Part shown: in pieces, positions 53,132 through 63,055 of the stretch
How the letters are laid out: each line of letters starts with the position of its first letter
How positions within the stretch are numbered: the stretch's first letter is position 1
Source: Paraburkholderia aromaticivorans
GTDB lineage: Bacteria > Pseudomonadota > Gammaproteobacteria > Burkholderiales > Burkholderiaceae
Assembly: GCF_012689525.1 (NCBI RefSeq)
Contig: NZ_CP051514.1
Location: 2,046,001-2,110,000, forward strand
Direction: 5' to 3'
Length of the DNA stretch: 64,000 nt
Program-made: the position numbers and the translations under genes
Notes under the pieces: model-generated
Told to the model about the DNA's origin: nothing
What the model saw: the letters and a program-made list of their open reading frames with translations, nothing else
Databases searched by the model: none

Positions 53132-54821
53132 GGGTCCAGCTTGTGTGAAAACGCACGCCCATCGCCTAAACTGAAACAACGCGTTCAGGTCGGATGGGTA
53201 CATGAAACGATTCGTTGAAGGCGAAGACCGTAAGCAGGCTGTCCTGCTGCCTGAGTATCTCAAGGACTATGTGTCCGACGACAATCCGGTGCGCGTAGTC
53301 GACGTCTTTGTCGATGAGCTTGATCTTCGTGATCTCGGCTTTGACGGAACCGATCCCGCAGCAACGGGGCGACCCTCGTACCATCCATCCGTGCTGCTCA
53401 AGATTTATATCTATGGCTATCTGAATCGCATTCAATCGAGTCGGCGTCTGGAGCGTGAGACCCAGCGCAACATTGAGCTTATGTGGCTAACAGGGCGCGT
53501 TTCGCCTGACTTCAAGACCATCGCCGACTTCCGCCGTAACAACGGCAAGGCGATCCGCAAAGTCTGCAGTCAATTCATCGTGCTATGCCGTAACCTGGAC
53601 CTCTTCTCAAAGTCGATAGTGGCCATCGACGGTAGCAAGTTCAAAGCGGTCAATAATCGTGATCGGAACTTTACAAGCGGGAAGGTCAAGGCGCGCCTGC
53701 AGCAGATCGATGAGAGCATCGCGCGATATCTCTCCGTGATGGAGACGGCAGACCGGACTCAATCCGATGTTGCCGAGGCGAAGACACGTCGCATCAGCGA
53801 CAAGATCAGCAAGCTCAGGCAGCAGATGCAGGACCTCAAGGCGATGGAGCAGCGATTGCACGAGTCGCCAGATGGACAGGTCTCGCTGACTGATCCAGAT
53901 GCGCGTTCAATGGCTACCAGCGGTCGGGGAACGGGGATGGTCGGCTACAACGTTCAGACGGCGGTTGATGACACGCATCATCTGATCGTGGCGCACGAGG
54001 TCACCAACGTTGGTAACGATCGCAGCCAGTTGACGAACATGGCCGAGCAGGCACGGGTGGCTACCGGTATCAAAGATCTAACCGTTGTTGCCGACCGGGG
54101 CTACTTCAAGAGCGAGGAAGTCCTGCAATGCCACGAGGCGGGCATTACGGCCTTCGTTCCTAAACCGCTGACTTCGGGCAAGATCGCTGACGGCTACTTC
54201 GGCAAGCAGGATTTTATCTGCATTGCCGAGGACGACGAGTATCTTTGCCCCGCCCAGCAGCGGCTCAACTGGCGTTTCACAAACATCGAACATGGCATGA
54301 CGCTGCATTGCTATTCGAGCTCAGCCTGTACTAACTGCACCATCAGGAAACAATGCACATCAGGCAAACAGGCTCGCCGGATAAAGCGCTGGGAACATGA
54401 GGCCGTCATCGATGCGATGCAGCACCGGCTCGACCAGAGGCCGGACATGATGCGCATACGCCGTCAGACCGTCGAGCATCCGTTTGGTACGCTGAAGTTC
54501 TGGATGGGCGCGGCGCACTTCCTGATGAAAACACGCGAACATGTCAGCACCGAGATGAGCCTTCATGTACTCGCATACAACCTCAGACGCGTTGTGGCGA
54601 TCTTCGGCACTGGGGCGATGTTGCAAAAGATGCGTGCCTGAGGACCGGCCTGCATCAACCGGCCGCGTTGGCGCGCATTACAGCGCTGGGCGTCTCGTTA
54701 CCTCGCACAGAGATCAAAATAACCGATAACCGTCAGACGGGCTCAATAAGCCGTTGACGGCCTGTCATTGATTGCGTGAAATTGTCCATGCGTCCGCGGC
54801 GCGTTTTTACACGACCTGGGT
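53132..54821 (+). mobile_element. IS1182-family insertion sequence
   Basis: About 1.69 kb. Candidate imperfect ends are CCAGCTTGTGTGAAAACGC on the left (about 53136) and the inverted form CCAGGTCGTGTAAAAACGC on the right (about 54819). They share CCAG and most of the following bases. Exact termini and target duplication were not resolved. Confidence 0.7.
53202..54641 (+). CDS. IS1182-family transposase
   Basis: A 479-aa DDE transposase. The N-terminal DUF772-type domain has GRPSYHPSVLLKIYIYGYLN and NIELMWLTGRVSPDFKTIAD. Catalytic features: SKSIVAIDGSKFKAVNNRDR, TVVADRGYFKSEEVLQC and the C-terminal RRQTVEHPFGTLKFWMGAAH with the Glu. A Cys-rich insert (SSACTNCTIRKQC) is normal for the family. 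It is intact. Confidence 0.93.
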   Translation: MKRFVEGEDRKQAVLLPEYLKDYVSDDNPVRVVDVFVDELDLRDLGFDGTDPAATGRPSYHPSVLLKIYIYGYLNRIQSSRRLERETQRNIELMWLTGRVSPDFKTIADFRRNNGKAIRKVCSQFIVLCRNLDLFSKSIVAIDGSKFKAVNNRDRNFTSGKVKARLQQIDESIARYLSVMETADRTQSDVAEAKTRRISDKISKLRQQMQDLKAMEQRLHESPDGQVSLTDPDARSMATSGRGTGMVGYNVQTAVDDTHHLIVAHEVTNVGNDRSQLTNMAEQARVATGIKDLTVVADRGYFKSEEVLQCHEAGITAFVPKPLTSGKIADGYFGKQDFICIAEDDEYLCPAQQRLNWRFTNIEHGMTLHCYSSSACTNCTIRKQCTSGKQARRIKRWEHEAVIDAMQHRLDQRPDMMRIRRQTVEHPFGTLKFWMGAAHFLMKTREHVSTEMSLHVLAYNLRRVVAIFGTGAMLQKMRA

Positions 54822-55989
54822 CGTAAACTGCCCTTCGATCATCGCGTCGAAGCCGCCCACAGCACACTCGTTATCGGCGTCACATCGCGCTCGAATTTCC
54901 CCGCCATATATCGCTGAAAGTCGCAGATCTAGCCGAGCTGTTTTCGATCTCCCGTCCAACCGTGTAACGAACTCTCGCTCTTCAGCCAGAAGGTACATAG
55001 CGCGGCCTCTACAGGTCGTTGCCCCCCGAACTCTACGTCAGGCGAGTTCACCGGACTTAACTGACTTCCCTGTTCCATTGCTCCCCGGACCCCTTCATTT
55101 ACTGAAACGCATCTCTACTCCGTGAAGATGTGCCTGGCTTGATAACCTTCAAAGAGACCAGGATGCGCTTCATTGGTGCGATTGGTTCCTGACCGACGCG
55201 AGTCGCGTCCCCGAGACGTGCGCTCACTTCCAAAAACAAAGCGGGCAGGTGCTGGAGGACTACTGCGGCGCGGGCCCAGCCACATAACGCTGTCCTTGCA
55301 TGGCTGCTCTGCGGCCCCTATAGTTATTTTGACAACATTCCGCTAACAAGCGTCTTTGGAAATGCTGTCGGTAAGTGGTTAATCAGAAATATATCGACAG
55401 GTTGCGGCAGCACTCAAAGACAAACCAGCCTGGTGCTTCACTGACAGGCCAACCCGTCTCTGGTCGAAGAATAACCACCGGGCCAGGCGATGAGGTTTAG
55501 CTTTGGCGTGCGGTGCCTGCCCGGCATGGAGACCGCTTGCCTCGCACCACGGGCCGGTATCGCCCCCTGATGGACAGGAACTGGAAGGCGACCTGGTTTG
55601 GCCCAGTTTGCACATTTTTTGTCTGGAGCAGGTCACAACGTTAATGCGCCATTGAAAGGGCATCGAAATTATTATGCTAGAAAGGTATTTGAATGTCATC
55701 TGTCACTTCATTGCCATACGGTTGTCCCGGACTGACTGGTTCGCCGTGGATGAAAAAATTGGGATACTAAAGGTTCTTCCATCCTTTTATTGCGTGAGAA
55801 AGCCTCTCGCTTAATTCGTCGCTGTTGTGAGCAATCGCTAACGCTCATGCCCGGAGAAGAGGGGGCCGAAATTGATGTGGGCGCGTCCGCTCGTCGATAT
55901 GCGTCTGCCCTTCAGGGCGAGGCTTTAGCCCGGTCGACACAGGAGTCGTGTTCGGCCATGTCCCACAGCACTCGAAAGGAAGGTAACTG
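54822..55989. other. Region of decayed DNA, no convincing gene
   Basis: About 1.2 kb after IS1182. A 53-codon frame at 55126-55287 (CAWLDNLQRDQDALHWCDWF, then CAHFQKQSGQVLED) looks protein-like but matches no family I know. A 63-codon minus-strand frame at 54807-54998 runs into the IS end. Neither has a clear RBS. The rest contains only stray frames. Confidence 0.4.
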
Positions 55990-56370
55990 ATGAACAAATT
56001 AGCCAGACTCTCCCTCGGACTTCTGCTTCCCGCACTGATGCTAGTGGGCGCGGACCTTAATCGGGCAATGGCGCAGGATGCCGCGGTGGCGGCTCCAAAA
56101 GCAGAACAGAAGGTGCTGTTAGATAACGACAAAGTGAAAGTTGTCGAGAATCGGTTCGTGCCCGGCGCCGAACTGGAAAATGCTTCGCGTGGCTATCGGG
56201 TCGCGCGCGCACTAAAAGGCGGTACGCTCATCCGCATTTATGCCGGCGGCAAGAAGGAAACCATCGAGTGGAAAACAGGTGAAGTGAAATACTTTGAGCC
56301 ATCCGACCCATTCAAGCTCAGGAACGTCGGGAAAGCCGAAGTTGTCGTCTATGTCGTCAACCTGAAGTAA
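55990..56370 (+). CDS. Small secreted cupin-like protein of unknown function
   Basis: A 126-aa protein with a signal peptide (MNKLARLSLGLLLPALMLVG, cleavage near AMAQD). The mature part has QKVLLDNDKVKVVENRFVPG, GGTLIRIYAGGKKETIEWKT and GEVKYFEPSDPFKLRNVGKA. Such proteins are related to the cupin/quercetinase-like periplasmic family but lack most His ligands. ATG 55990 follows GGAAGGTAACTG. It stands alone, 260 nt before an esterase remnant, and could be part of a detached operon. Confidence 0.72.
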   Translation: MNKLARLSLGLLLPALMLVGADLNRAMAQDAAVAAPKAEQKVLLDNDKVKVVENRFVPGAELENASRGYRVARALKGGTLIRIYAGGKKETIEWKTGEVKYFEPSDPFKLRNVGKAEVVVYVVNLK

Positions 56371-56636
56371 TGACGTAGGCGCGACGATGCACGTGTGCCC
56401 TTCTGCGCAGTGGCAAGGGCACTGCTGTATTCGCCACTGGAGAGTCATGTCAAAAAAATGAGACATGTTTCTCGACTTCGTGCGTCGCTGCCAGGCGCGC
56501 GCTCCTTTCCCCCGAGGAGTTGGCTGCGAATCACGCCGAGTGGCCGAAGCTGATGGGCGCGGCCGGCCACTCGCGTCGCGGCGGACGTGCACTCAAGTGA
56601 AGGTTCGTGAAATTGGCGGTTGGGAGGAATCTGATC

Positions 56637-57152
56637 ATGGCTGGCACAAGACAGGTATTCAGCAACGTGGTGGCAGGTCGATTTCTCGTTATGGGACTCC
56701 TGGCAGGCTGCGCGGCCTTACTGAACACAGCGGCCGCGACACCCCTCGTTGTAACCGAGCAAGGCCTGGTCCGCGGTATGGCAAAGCAGGGCGTAGTCAA
56801 GTATTTAGGTATTCCCTATGCCGCTCCTCCAGTGGGAGATCTGCGCTGGACGCCTCCCCGACCTCACGTACCCTGGACCGGCGTTCTCGATGTTACGAAA
56901 TTCGGCAGTCATTGCGCGCAGACTGCCGAGGTCGTTGGCGCACCCAGCATCAGCGAAGATTGCTTGTTCCGGAATGTCTACGTTGCCGATGGCAGGGATA
57001 ACAGTCGATCGCAGACCGGCGACGAAAAGCAAGCGCCGACCGGTCCTCGTGGGCACGCCGTCATGGTATGGATCCATGGAGGTGCTCTGACAGAACTTGG
57101 CCCAGTTTGGCTACGTAACGGGTCTGGACGCATTCCAATCGCTGGCGCCTGA
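56637..57152 (+). pseudogene. Type B carboxylesterase, N-terminal fragment
   Basis: It starts MAGTRQVFSNVVAGRFLVMG with a signal-type helix (LLAGCAALLNTAAAT). The esterase N-terminal signature follows: KYLGIPYAAPPVGDLRWTPP, then SEDCLFRNVYVAD, and HAVMVWIHGGALTE, the oxyanion-hole strand. It then leaves the family at about 57095 and stops at 57152. The catalytic Ser, acid and His are missing. Downstream to 57330 are frames with no assignable identity. Upstream, a short frame ending at 56600 is likewise unassigned. Confidence 0.78.
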
Positions 57153-57418
57153 TTTCCTGGGACCCGAATTTCAACTTCGCCTCGAACTACTGCTGCGTCT
57201 TTTGGGCGGGGCTCTTTCCGCAATAGAGTCTCGCTTATCGTGCGCTCTGGTGACGTATCGGCCGTGTATGAACAGATTGAGAACCCGCTCAAGGGGCCGA
57301 AGCAAGTTTTTGTAGTTGACAAGCAGACTTGAAGCGGTGGGTCACCTTCTCGCGTATCCGTGTCGGCTCGTGGGAGTTTTTCTCCCGGTTGTTCAACCTG
57401 TCATTCCAGGGAGGATGT

Positions 57419-58207
57419 ATGGAACGGTCACCTGGTCGCCGTCGCTTTCTCAAATCCGTTACCGCATTGACCGCGGTCGGCCTGCCGGTCACCGGTGTCG
57501 CAGCGGACGCCCGTTCCCAACATCCGGAGCATGGCGCGCGGGAAAAACACGGCGCGCAACCTGCGACCGTGTTGCAGGCGTACAGCTATTTCACGCAGAC
57601 GGAGGCGACCTTCGTCGAAGGCGCGGTGAGCTGCCTGATTCCTGCCGACGATCTCGGACCCGGTGCAAAGGAAGCTGGAGTCGCCTATTTCATCGACCAG
57701 CAACTTGACGGCGCGTGGGGTGCGCACGCGCGCACCTACAGGCTGGGGCCGTGGCCCGAGGGTACGCCGACGCAGGGTGACCAATCGCTGCTGACGCCGC
57801 GAGAGGTTTACCGGACAGCGATTGCAGAGATCCAGCGCTATTGCAGCGCGAAGTACGGCAACGCGTTTGACGCGCTCGTCGCCGCGCAGCAGGACGAAGT
57901 GTTGCGAGATCTTCAGGAGGGAAAGATCTCGCTGGAACTCGTGCCCGCGCGATTGTTCTTCGGCATGTTGTGGGCGAACACTCAGCAGGGTTTCTTCGCC
58001 GATCCGATGTACGGTGGTAACCGCGACAAGATTGGCTGGAAGCTGGTCGGATTCCCCGGCGTCGCCGCGGTGTACACGGAGTTCATCGAGAAGCACAACC
58101 AGGCCTATCGCGCAGTACCGGTTTCGATCGCCGACGTCCAGCAAGGCCTGGCGCGCGTGGACGAACACGGCCATCCGGTGCACGTGCTGCTGAGCGAGAA
58201 CGATTGA
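57419..58207 (+). CDS. Gluconate 2-dehydrogenase subunit 3-like protein (Tat-exported)
   Basis: A 262-aa protein of the gluconate_2-dh3 family, the small partner of periplasmic FAD dehydrogenases. A twin-arginine signal is present (SPGRRRFLKSVTALTAVGLP). The mature part has TEATFVEGAVSCLIPADDLG, AGVAYFIDQQLDGAWG and FFADPMYGGNRDKIGWKLVG. The Tat signal presumably carries the folded flavoprotein partner out with it. ATG 57419 follows GGGAGGATGT. It forms a pair with the next gene; no cytochrome c subunit follows. Confidence 0.9.
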   Translation: MERSPGRRRFLKSVTALTAVGLPVTGVAADARSQHPEHGAREKHGAQPATVLQAYSYFTQTEATFVEGAVSCLIPADDLGPGAKEAGVAYFIDQQLDGAWGAHARTYRLGPWPEGTPTQGDQSLLTPREVYRTAIAEIQRYCSAKYGNAFDALVAAQQDEVLRDLQEGKISLELVPARLFFGMLWANTQQGFFADPMYGGNRDKIGWKLVGFPGVAAVYTEFIEKHNQAYRAVPVSIADVQQGLARVDEHGHPVHVLLSEND

Positions 58208-58295
58208 CGGTGACCTCACCGGAAGAGTCCGAAGCATCTGGTTTCCGATAAAGCAGATGCTTCGCTTCGCAAGGGATGACAAGAAGGGACACCAA

Positions 58296-60059
58296 ATGGC
58301 AACCAGGCTGAAACCGGTGGATGTCGTCACCGTCGGCGTCGGGCTCGTCGGCTCGATCGTGGCGAAGGAGCTTGCCGATGCGGGACTGAAAGTCGTCGGG
58401 CTGGAGCGCGGCGGCTATCGCGACACGCATCCAGACTTCGAAGTGCCGAACACGCACGACGAGTTGAAATACGGCCTGCGTCACGAGTTGATGCAGAACC
58501 TCGCACGCGAAACGCTCACTTTCCGCAACGCCGCGAGCGAAGCCGCGTTGCCGATGCGACAGTTGGGCTCGTTCCTGCCCGGCGAGGGCGTCGGAGGCGC
58601 GGCGGTTCACTGGAGCGGATTGACGTGGCGCTTTCTGCCCTGGGACTTCGAGACGCGAAGTCGCACGATCGCGCGCTATGGCAAGGACGCGCTTGCGGCC
58701 GATTGCACAAGCCAGGACTGGGGCGTGACCTACGATGAACTTGAGCCGCACTTCGACCGCTTTGAGCAGATTTGCGGCATCTGCGGCAAGGCAGGCAACC
58801 TGCAGGGCCGGATCCAGGCGGGCGGCAACCCGTTCGAGGGGCCGCGCTCGCGTGAGTATCCCAATCCGCCATCCAGGGAAAGCTACGCGGGATCGCTATT
58901 CACGACGGCGGCTCAGTCGCTCGGCTACCATCCATTTCCGACGCCCTCCGCAAACCTGACGCGCCCGTATACGAACCCGTACGGGGCGACGATGGGAGTT
59001 TGCGTGTATTGCGGCTACTGCGAACGCTTTGGCTGCGAGATGGGCGCCAAGGCCAGCCCCCAGACGATGGTACTGCCGGTGTTGCTGGCGAATGAAAACT
59101 ACGAGCTACGCACATTCGCCAACGTCATCCGCGTGAATCTCGATCTTGAGAACAAGCGTGCCGTGAGCGTCACTTATATCGATTCGCGCGGGCGCGAGTT
59201 CGAGCAGCCGGCCGACATCGTGTTGCTAACCTCGTACGTCTTCAGCAACGTGCGCCTCATGCTGCTCTCGGGCATCGGTAAGCCCTACGATCCGGCGAGC
59301 AACCGCGGTGTGGTCGGCAGAAACTACGCCTACCAGTGCAACAGTTCGGTGACGATGTTCTTCGAGGACAAGGTGTTCAACCAGTTTATGGGCGCTGGTG
59401 CGCTCGGGCGTACGATCGACGATTTCAACGGCGACAACTTTGACCACTCGGGCCTCGGATTCATCGGCGGTGGCTTTATCACTTGCGATTCGAGCGGCGC
59501 CCGCCCGATCGAATATCACCCGGTGCCGGGTGGCACGCCACCCTGGGGCTCCGGCTGGAAGCACGCCGTGGCGCACTATTACAACCGTTCGATTGGCATC
59601 CGCTCGAACGGCGCGGTGCAAAGCTATCGCGGCAACTACCTCGACCTCGATCCGGTCTACCGCGACGCTTTCGGCCTGCCACTACTGCGCATGACCTTCG
59701 ATTTCCATGAGAACGAGTACAGGATGTCGGATTTCCTCACCAGCAAATGCGAGCAGATCGGCAACGCGATCGGTTCGGCGAAGATGAATGTGAATCGCCG
59801 CACCGGCAAGTACAGTATCGTCCCGTACCAGAGCACGCACAACACGGGCGGGGCAATCATGGGCACCAACCCGACGACGAGTGCGGTCAACAGGTACCTG
59901 CAGTGCTGGGACGTGCCGAACATATTCGTGATTGGCGCGAGCGCCTTTCCGCAAAACGGGGGGTACAACCCGACCGGCACGATCGGCGCGCTGACTTATT
60001 GGGCGCTAGACGCGATCAAGAGCCACTATCTCAAGCAGCCAGGGCCATTGGCAGTATGA
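58296..60059 (+). CDS. GMC-type FAD dehydrogenase, gluconate 2-dehydrogenase large-subunit-like
   Basis: A 587-aa GMC oxidoreductase. The FAD fold is VDVVTVGVGLVGSIVAKELA near the N-terminus, and VGGAAVHWSGLTWRFLP is the GMC signature. Also seen: YCGYCERFGCEMGAKASPQT, TSYVFSNVRLMLLSGIGKPY and the C-terminal active-site stretch STHNTGGAIMGTNPTTSAVN, then VIGASAFPQNGGYNPTGTIG. There is no own signal peptide; export with the Tat partner is the known arrangement. The stop lies directly at the border of an IS701 remnant. The substrate may be an aldonate or another sugar acid or alcohol. Confidence 0.9.
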   Translation: MATRLKPVDVVTVGVGLVGSIVAKELADAGLKVVGLERGGYRDTHPDFEVPNTHDELKYGLRHELMQNLARETLTFRNAASEAALPMRQLGSFLPGEGVGGAAVHWSGLTWRFLPWDFETRSRTIARYGKDALAADCTSQDWGVTYDELEPHFDRFEQICGICGKAGNLQGRIQAGGNPFEGPRSREYPNPPSRESYAGSLFTTAAQSLGYHPFPTPSANLTRPYTNPYGATMGVCVYCGYCERFGCEMGAKASPQTMVLPVLLANENYELRTFANVIRVNLDLENKRAVSVTYIDSRGREFEQPADIVLLTSYVFSNVRLMLLSGIGKPYDPASNRGVVGRNYAYQCNSSVTMFFEDKVFNQFMGAGALGRTIDDFNGDNFDHSGLGFIGGGFITCDSSGARPIEYHPVPGGTPPWGSGWKHAVAHYYNRSIGIRSNGAVQSYRGNYLDLDPVYRDAFGLPLLRMTFDFHENEYRMSDFLTSKCEQIGNAIGSAKMNVNRRTGKYSIVPYQSTHNTGGAIMGTNPTTSAVNRYLQCWDVPNIFVIGASAFPQNGGYNPTGTIGALTYWALDAIKSHYLKQPGPLAV

Positions 60060-60176
60060 CTACTACGGCCATAGGTGTAGAGAAGCGGAAGGTGTGCAGC
60101 CACGGCACCGGTAGTGGAATTGTACAGCGCGAGCCAGCAGTGACAGCGTGATGTGACGGTACCAGCCCTGCCATCG
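60060..60176 (-). mobile_element. IS701-related remnant with internal deletion
   Basis: About 115 bp matching two parts of the IS701-like element at 63055-63340: ACTACGGCCATAGGTG... with GCAGCCACGGCACCGGTAGTG, and CAGCGTGATGTGACGGTACC. In the larger copy about 180 bp lie between these parts. It begins at the stop codon of the GMC gene. Confidence 0.7.
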
Positions 60177-60535
60177 GCGCACGGCCCTGGGAAGCCGGCT
60201 TGGATGACCGGATCACTCCGTTACCTGCCATTGAGCCCCTGACAGCGCGACCGGCGGCAGTGGGGCGAAAGGAGCGTTCGGCAGCGGTCGTTCAGATCGC
60301 TTTAAGCGGCTAACTGCAATTCACCAAATACCTAAACTGAATTTCGGTTCTGCCGAATCTGTGTAGTCGTCCATATTCCAGCGTATCTTAATGTGTACGC
60401 TGCTCGCGGTGACAACACGGGCGCTGTCCGAGACTGCGCGAGTGCCCGGCGCCATGATGCAGCGCTATCCCGACGATGCGACACCGCAGGCGGTCTTCAG
60501 TGCGTTGCCACCGTTTCCGGCTGGAGGGTGCCACC

Positions 60536-61627
60536 ATGCCCGAGGCAAAGACCAAGTCAGGCGCCATGGAGGGTCGTGGCGCATACAACCGCCATGCGGG
60601 GTTACAGGCTGCCGGCGGCGCGCTCGCGTTGAACGCTTTAAAGCAGGCGGCTGCAAGCGTCGTGCTGGAGACGGCGGACCAGCCGATCGTCATTGCCGAA
60701 TACGGAGCGTCGCAGGGCAGAAATTCGCAGCTCCCGATGCGCGTTGCGATTACCGGGTTGCGCTCCAGGGTCGGCCCGGATCGTCCCATTCTTGTCTATC
60801 ACGAAGATCTGCCAATCAACGATTTCGCCTCGCTTTTCGAGGTGCTGGACTCGGACCCGGACCGATATGTCCGCGACGACCCGCACGTGTACCCTTGTGC
60901 GATCGGCCGGTCGTTTTACGAGAGCGTTCTTCCGCCGGCCTACGTGCATCTCGGATGGAGTTCGTACGCAGCGATGTGGTTAAGCCGCGTTCCCACGTCA
61001 GTCTCCGACCATATCTACGTGCCCTGCATGAAGGGGGCTTCGAGCGCTGCGTTCCGCGAACAGGGGAAACAAGACTGGCAGAAGTTCTTGTCGTTGCGCG
61101 CCGCCGAGTTACGGCCAGGCGGACGTCTCGTCGTTGTGCTCCCAGGAGCGGACGACGACGGGCGCACGGGTTTTGAACCGCTCATGAACGACGCGAACGA
61201 TGTGTTGACGCAGATGGCAGACGAGGGTGCCCTTACAGAAGATGAACGGGCGCATATGGTGCTGGCGACGTTCGGTCGACCTTTGCACGAACTTCTCACT
61301 GCATTCGCGATAGGCGGCCGGTTTTGCGCGTTATCTGTCGAGCATTGTGAGCGGCGTCCCTTGCCCGACGCCGTCTGGGACGATTTTCTGCAAGATGGGG
61401 ACGGCGAGCGGATGGTGAGCCGGTATGCTGCGTTTTTTCGCTGCACTTTTGTGCCGTCGTTATTCCTCGCGCTTGCGCAGCCGGTCGACCCGCAAAGAAA
61501 AAGCGGACTGAGCGACCGGTTCGAGCATCTTCTGAAGGAACGGCTCGGAGCTCGCATGGAGCCAATCCGTTCGCAGGTCCAGATGCTCGTCTTTGCACGC
61601 GATTCGCACCCGAAGGTTTGCTCATAA
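60536..61627 (+). CDS. SABATH-type S-adenosylmethionine carboxyl methyltransferase
   Basis: A 363-aa protein resembling plant salicylate/benzoate/indole-acetate carboxyl methyltransferases (Methyltransf_7). Features in order: GRGAYNRHAGLQAAGGALAL (N-terminal SAM lid), IVIAEYGASQGRNSQLPMRV (motif I, the plant form is DLGCSSGPNT), YHEDLPINDFASLFEVLDSD (plant form LNDLPGNDFN), AIGRSFYESVLPPAYVHLGW and SSYAAMWLSRVP. Order and spacing fit the family. It may methylate a small carboxylic acid. ATG 60536 is preceded by GGAGGG. It is alone between IS701-like remains. Confidence 0.82.
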   Translation: MPEAKTKSGAMEGRGAYNRHAGLQAAGGALALNALKQAAASVVLETADQPIVIAEYGASQGRNSQLPMRVAITGLRSRVGPDRPILVYHEDLPINDFASLFEVLDSDPDRYVRDDPHVYPCAIGRSFYESVLPPAYVHLGWSSYAAMWLSRVPTSVSDHIYVPCMKGASSAAFREQGKQDWQKFLSLRAAELRPGGRLVVVLPGADDDGRTGFEPLMNDANDVLTQMADEGALTEDERAHMVLATFGRPLHELLTAFAIGGRFCALSVEHCERRPLPDAVWDDFLQDGDGERMVSRYAAFFRCTFVPSLFLALAQPVDPQRKSGLSDRFEHLLKERLGARMEPIRSQVQMLVFARDSHPKVCS

Positions 61628-62138
61628 CACCGGATTCGACAGCGTACGCGACGGTATGGCGCCTTCTGACTCGTAGTCCTGCGTTCACACAGACGTGGCG
61701 TTGATACGGTCCTCGCCGCACTGCGGCCGCGTGGGATTGTGCGGAAAGGCGGTTGCGGGTGAGCATCCGGCAAAACACGGCCCACAAGCGACACCATTCA
61801 GGCACGACCTCGAGCGGACGTTCGAAGGTCGCTTGACCATTCGATGCCGGTCGTTCAGAGGCTCGCGCGGCAGCCACGAAGCCGGTGGCCCGCGTGCCGA
61901 TCCCACCCGTCCACCGTGGCGGGCCGTCCCATCAGGCCACGCTCTTGATCCGTTCTCCAGCCACTACTTCTCAAGCCACTGTTGATGGCGCTCGGCGAGC
62001 GTAGCTGCGTACAATAGTCCGGGCGATGCGGTCCTCGCGTGCGTTACAGCTCCGCGTCGAGCGCAAGGCTGCGAATTGCAACGCGTTCCTTTAAGTGCCT
62101 CTTTGTGTGCTCGTCGAAAACCTTAAACCGCACTCTAA
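61628..62138. other. Intergenic region without a supported gene
   Basis: About 510 bp from the methyltransferase to the IS5 element. Only short frames in all six readings, none protein-like. No repeat or regulatory motif was identified. Confidence 0.5.
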
Positions 62139-63050
62139 GAAGCTGTTGCGAAATTAATTTTTGGGGCTGTTAACTTCTCCGACTTGGTGTTAACTTACTG
62201 TCTTGTTTTGCCTGACAGGAAGCGATGCCGAAAGAACTGATAGACGACGAATTGTGGTCACTCATCGAACCGCTGCTGCCTGCGCGAGCACCGCGCAATC
62301 GCCAATATGCCGGTCGAAACCGACACCGGACCGAGCCGTTCTAACCGGCATCGTATTCGTGTTGCGCTCGGGCATTGCGTGGAACCTGCTACCGCAAGAG
62401 ATGGGATGCGGTTCGGGCACCGCCTGCTGGCGACGGCTCGTAGCATGGCAAGAAGCAGGAGTCTGGCAACGCATCCACGAAACGTTGCTGGCCGAACTGC
62501 GTCGTCGTGGCGAAATCGACCTGTCACGAGTGCTTGTGGACAGCTCGTCGATTCGCGCGATGCTGGCGGGAAAAAAACCGGCCCGAATCCAACGGACCGG
62601 CGCAAGCTCGGCAGCAAACACCACCTCATCGTCGACGCGAAAGGCCTCCCGCTCGCGGTCATCCTGACCGGGGCGAACCGTCACGACGTCACCCAGCTTG
62701 ATGCACTCGTCGATGCCATTCCACACATTCGCGGCAAGCGGGGACGTCCACTGCATAAACCGCAAATCGTTCAGGGCGACCGGGGCTACAGCTCGGAACC
62801 GCACCGGCAGCGTTTGAGAGAACGCGGCATCACGCCGGTACTCGCAAAGATTGGCTCGCCCCATGGCAGTGGCCTGGGTAAAACGCGTTGGCCAGTCGAG
62901 CGCTCGATTGCCTGGCTTCACTCGTTCCGACGCCTGAAGATTCGCTACGAACGCTATGCCCATGTCCATGAAGCCTTCCTGTCTCTGGCTTGTGCCTTGA
63001 TTTGCTGGACGCGACTCAAGCCAATGTTTAACTAATTTCGCAACAGCTTC
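62139..63050 (+). mobile_element. IS5-family (IS427-group-like) insertion sequence nested beside IS701
   Basis: A 912-bp element. Terminal inverted repeats GAAGCTGTTGCGAAATTA at 62139 and, inverted, ending at 63050. Flanking TAA is present on both sides (62136-62138 and 63051-63053), consistent with a 3-bp duplication. It lies immediately next to the terminal part of the IS701 element. Confidence 0.9.
62225..63035 (+). pseudogene. IS5-family transposase with two frame changes
   Basis: Three frames give one transposase. The first: MPKELIDDELWSLIEPLLPA. After about 62318: KPTPDRAVLTGIVFVLRSGI and DLSRVLVDSSSIRAMLAG. After the A7 run at 62571-62577: KLGSKHHLIVDAKGLPLAVI, QGDRGYSSEPHRQRLRERG and VERSIAWLHSFRRLKIRYER. 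The second shift at the A-run could be programmed, as in related elements. The first is a one-base deletion and probably inactivates it. Confidence 0.82.
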
Positions 63051-63055
63051 TAATA

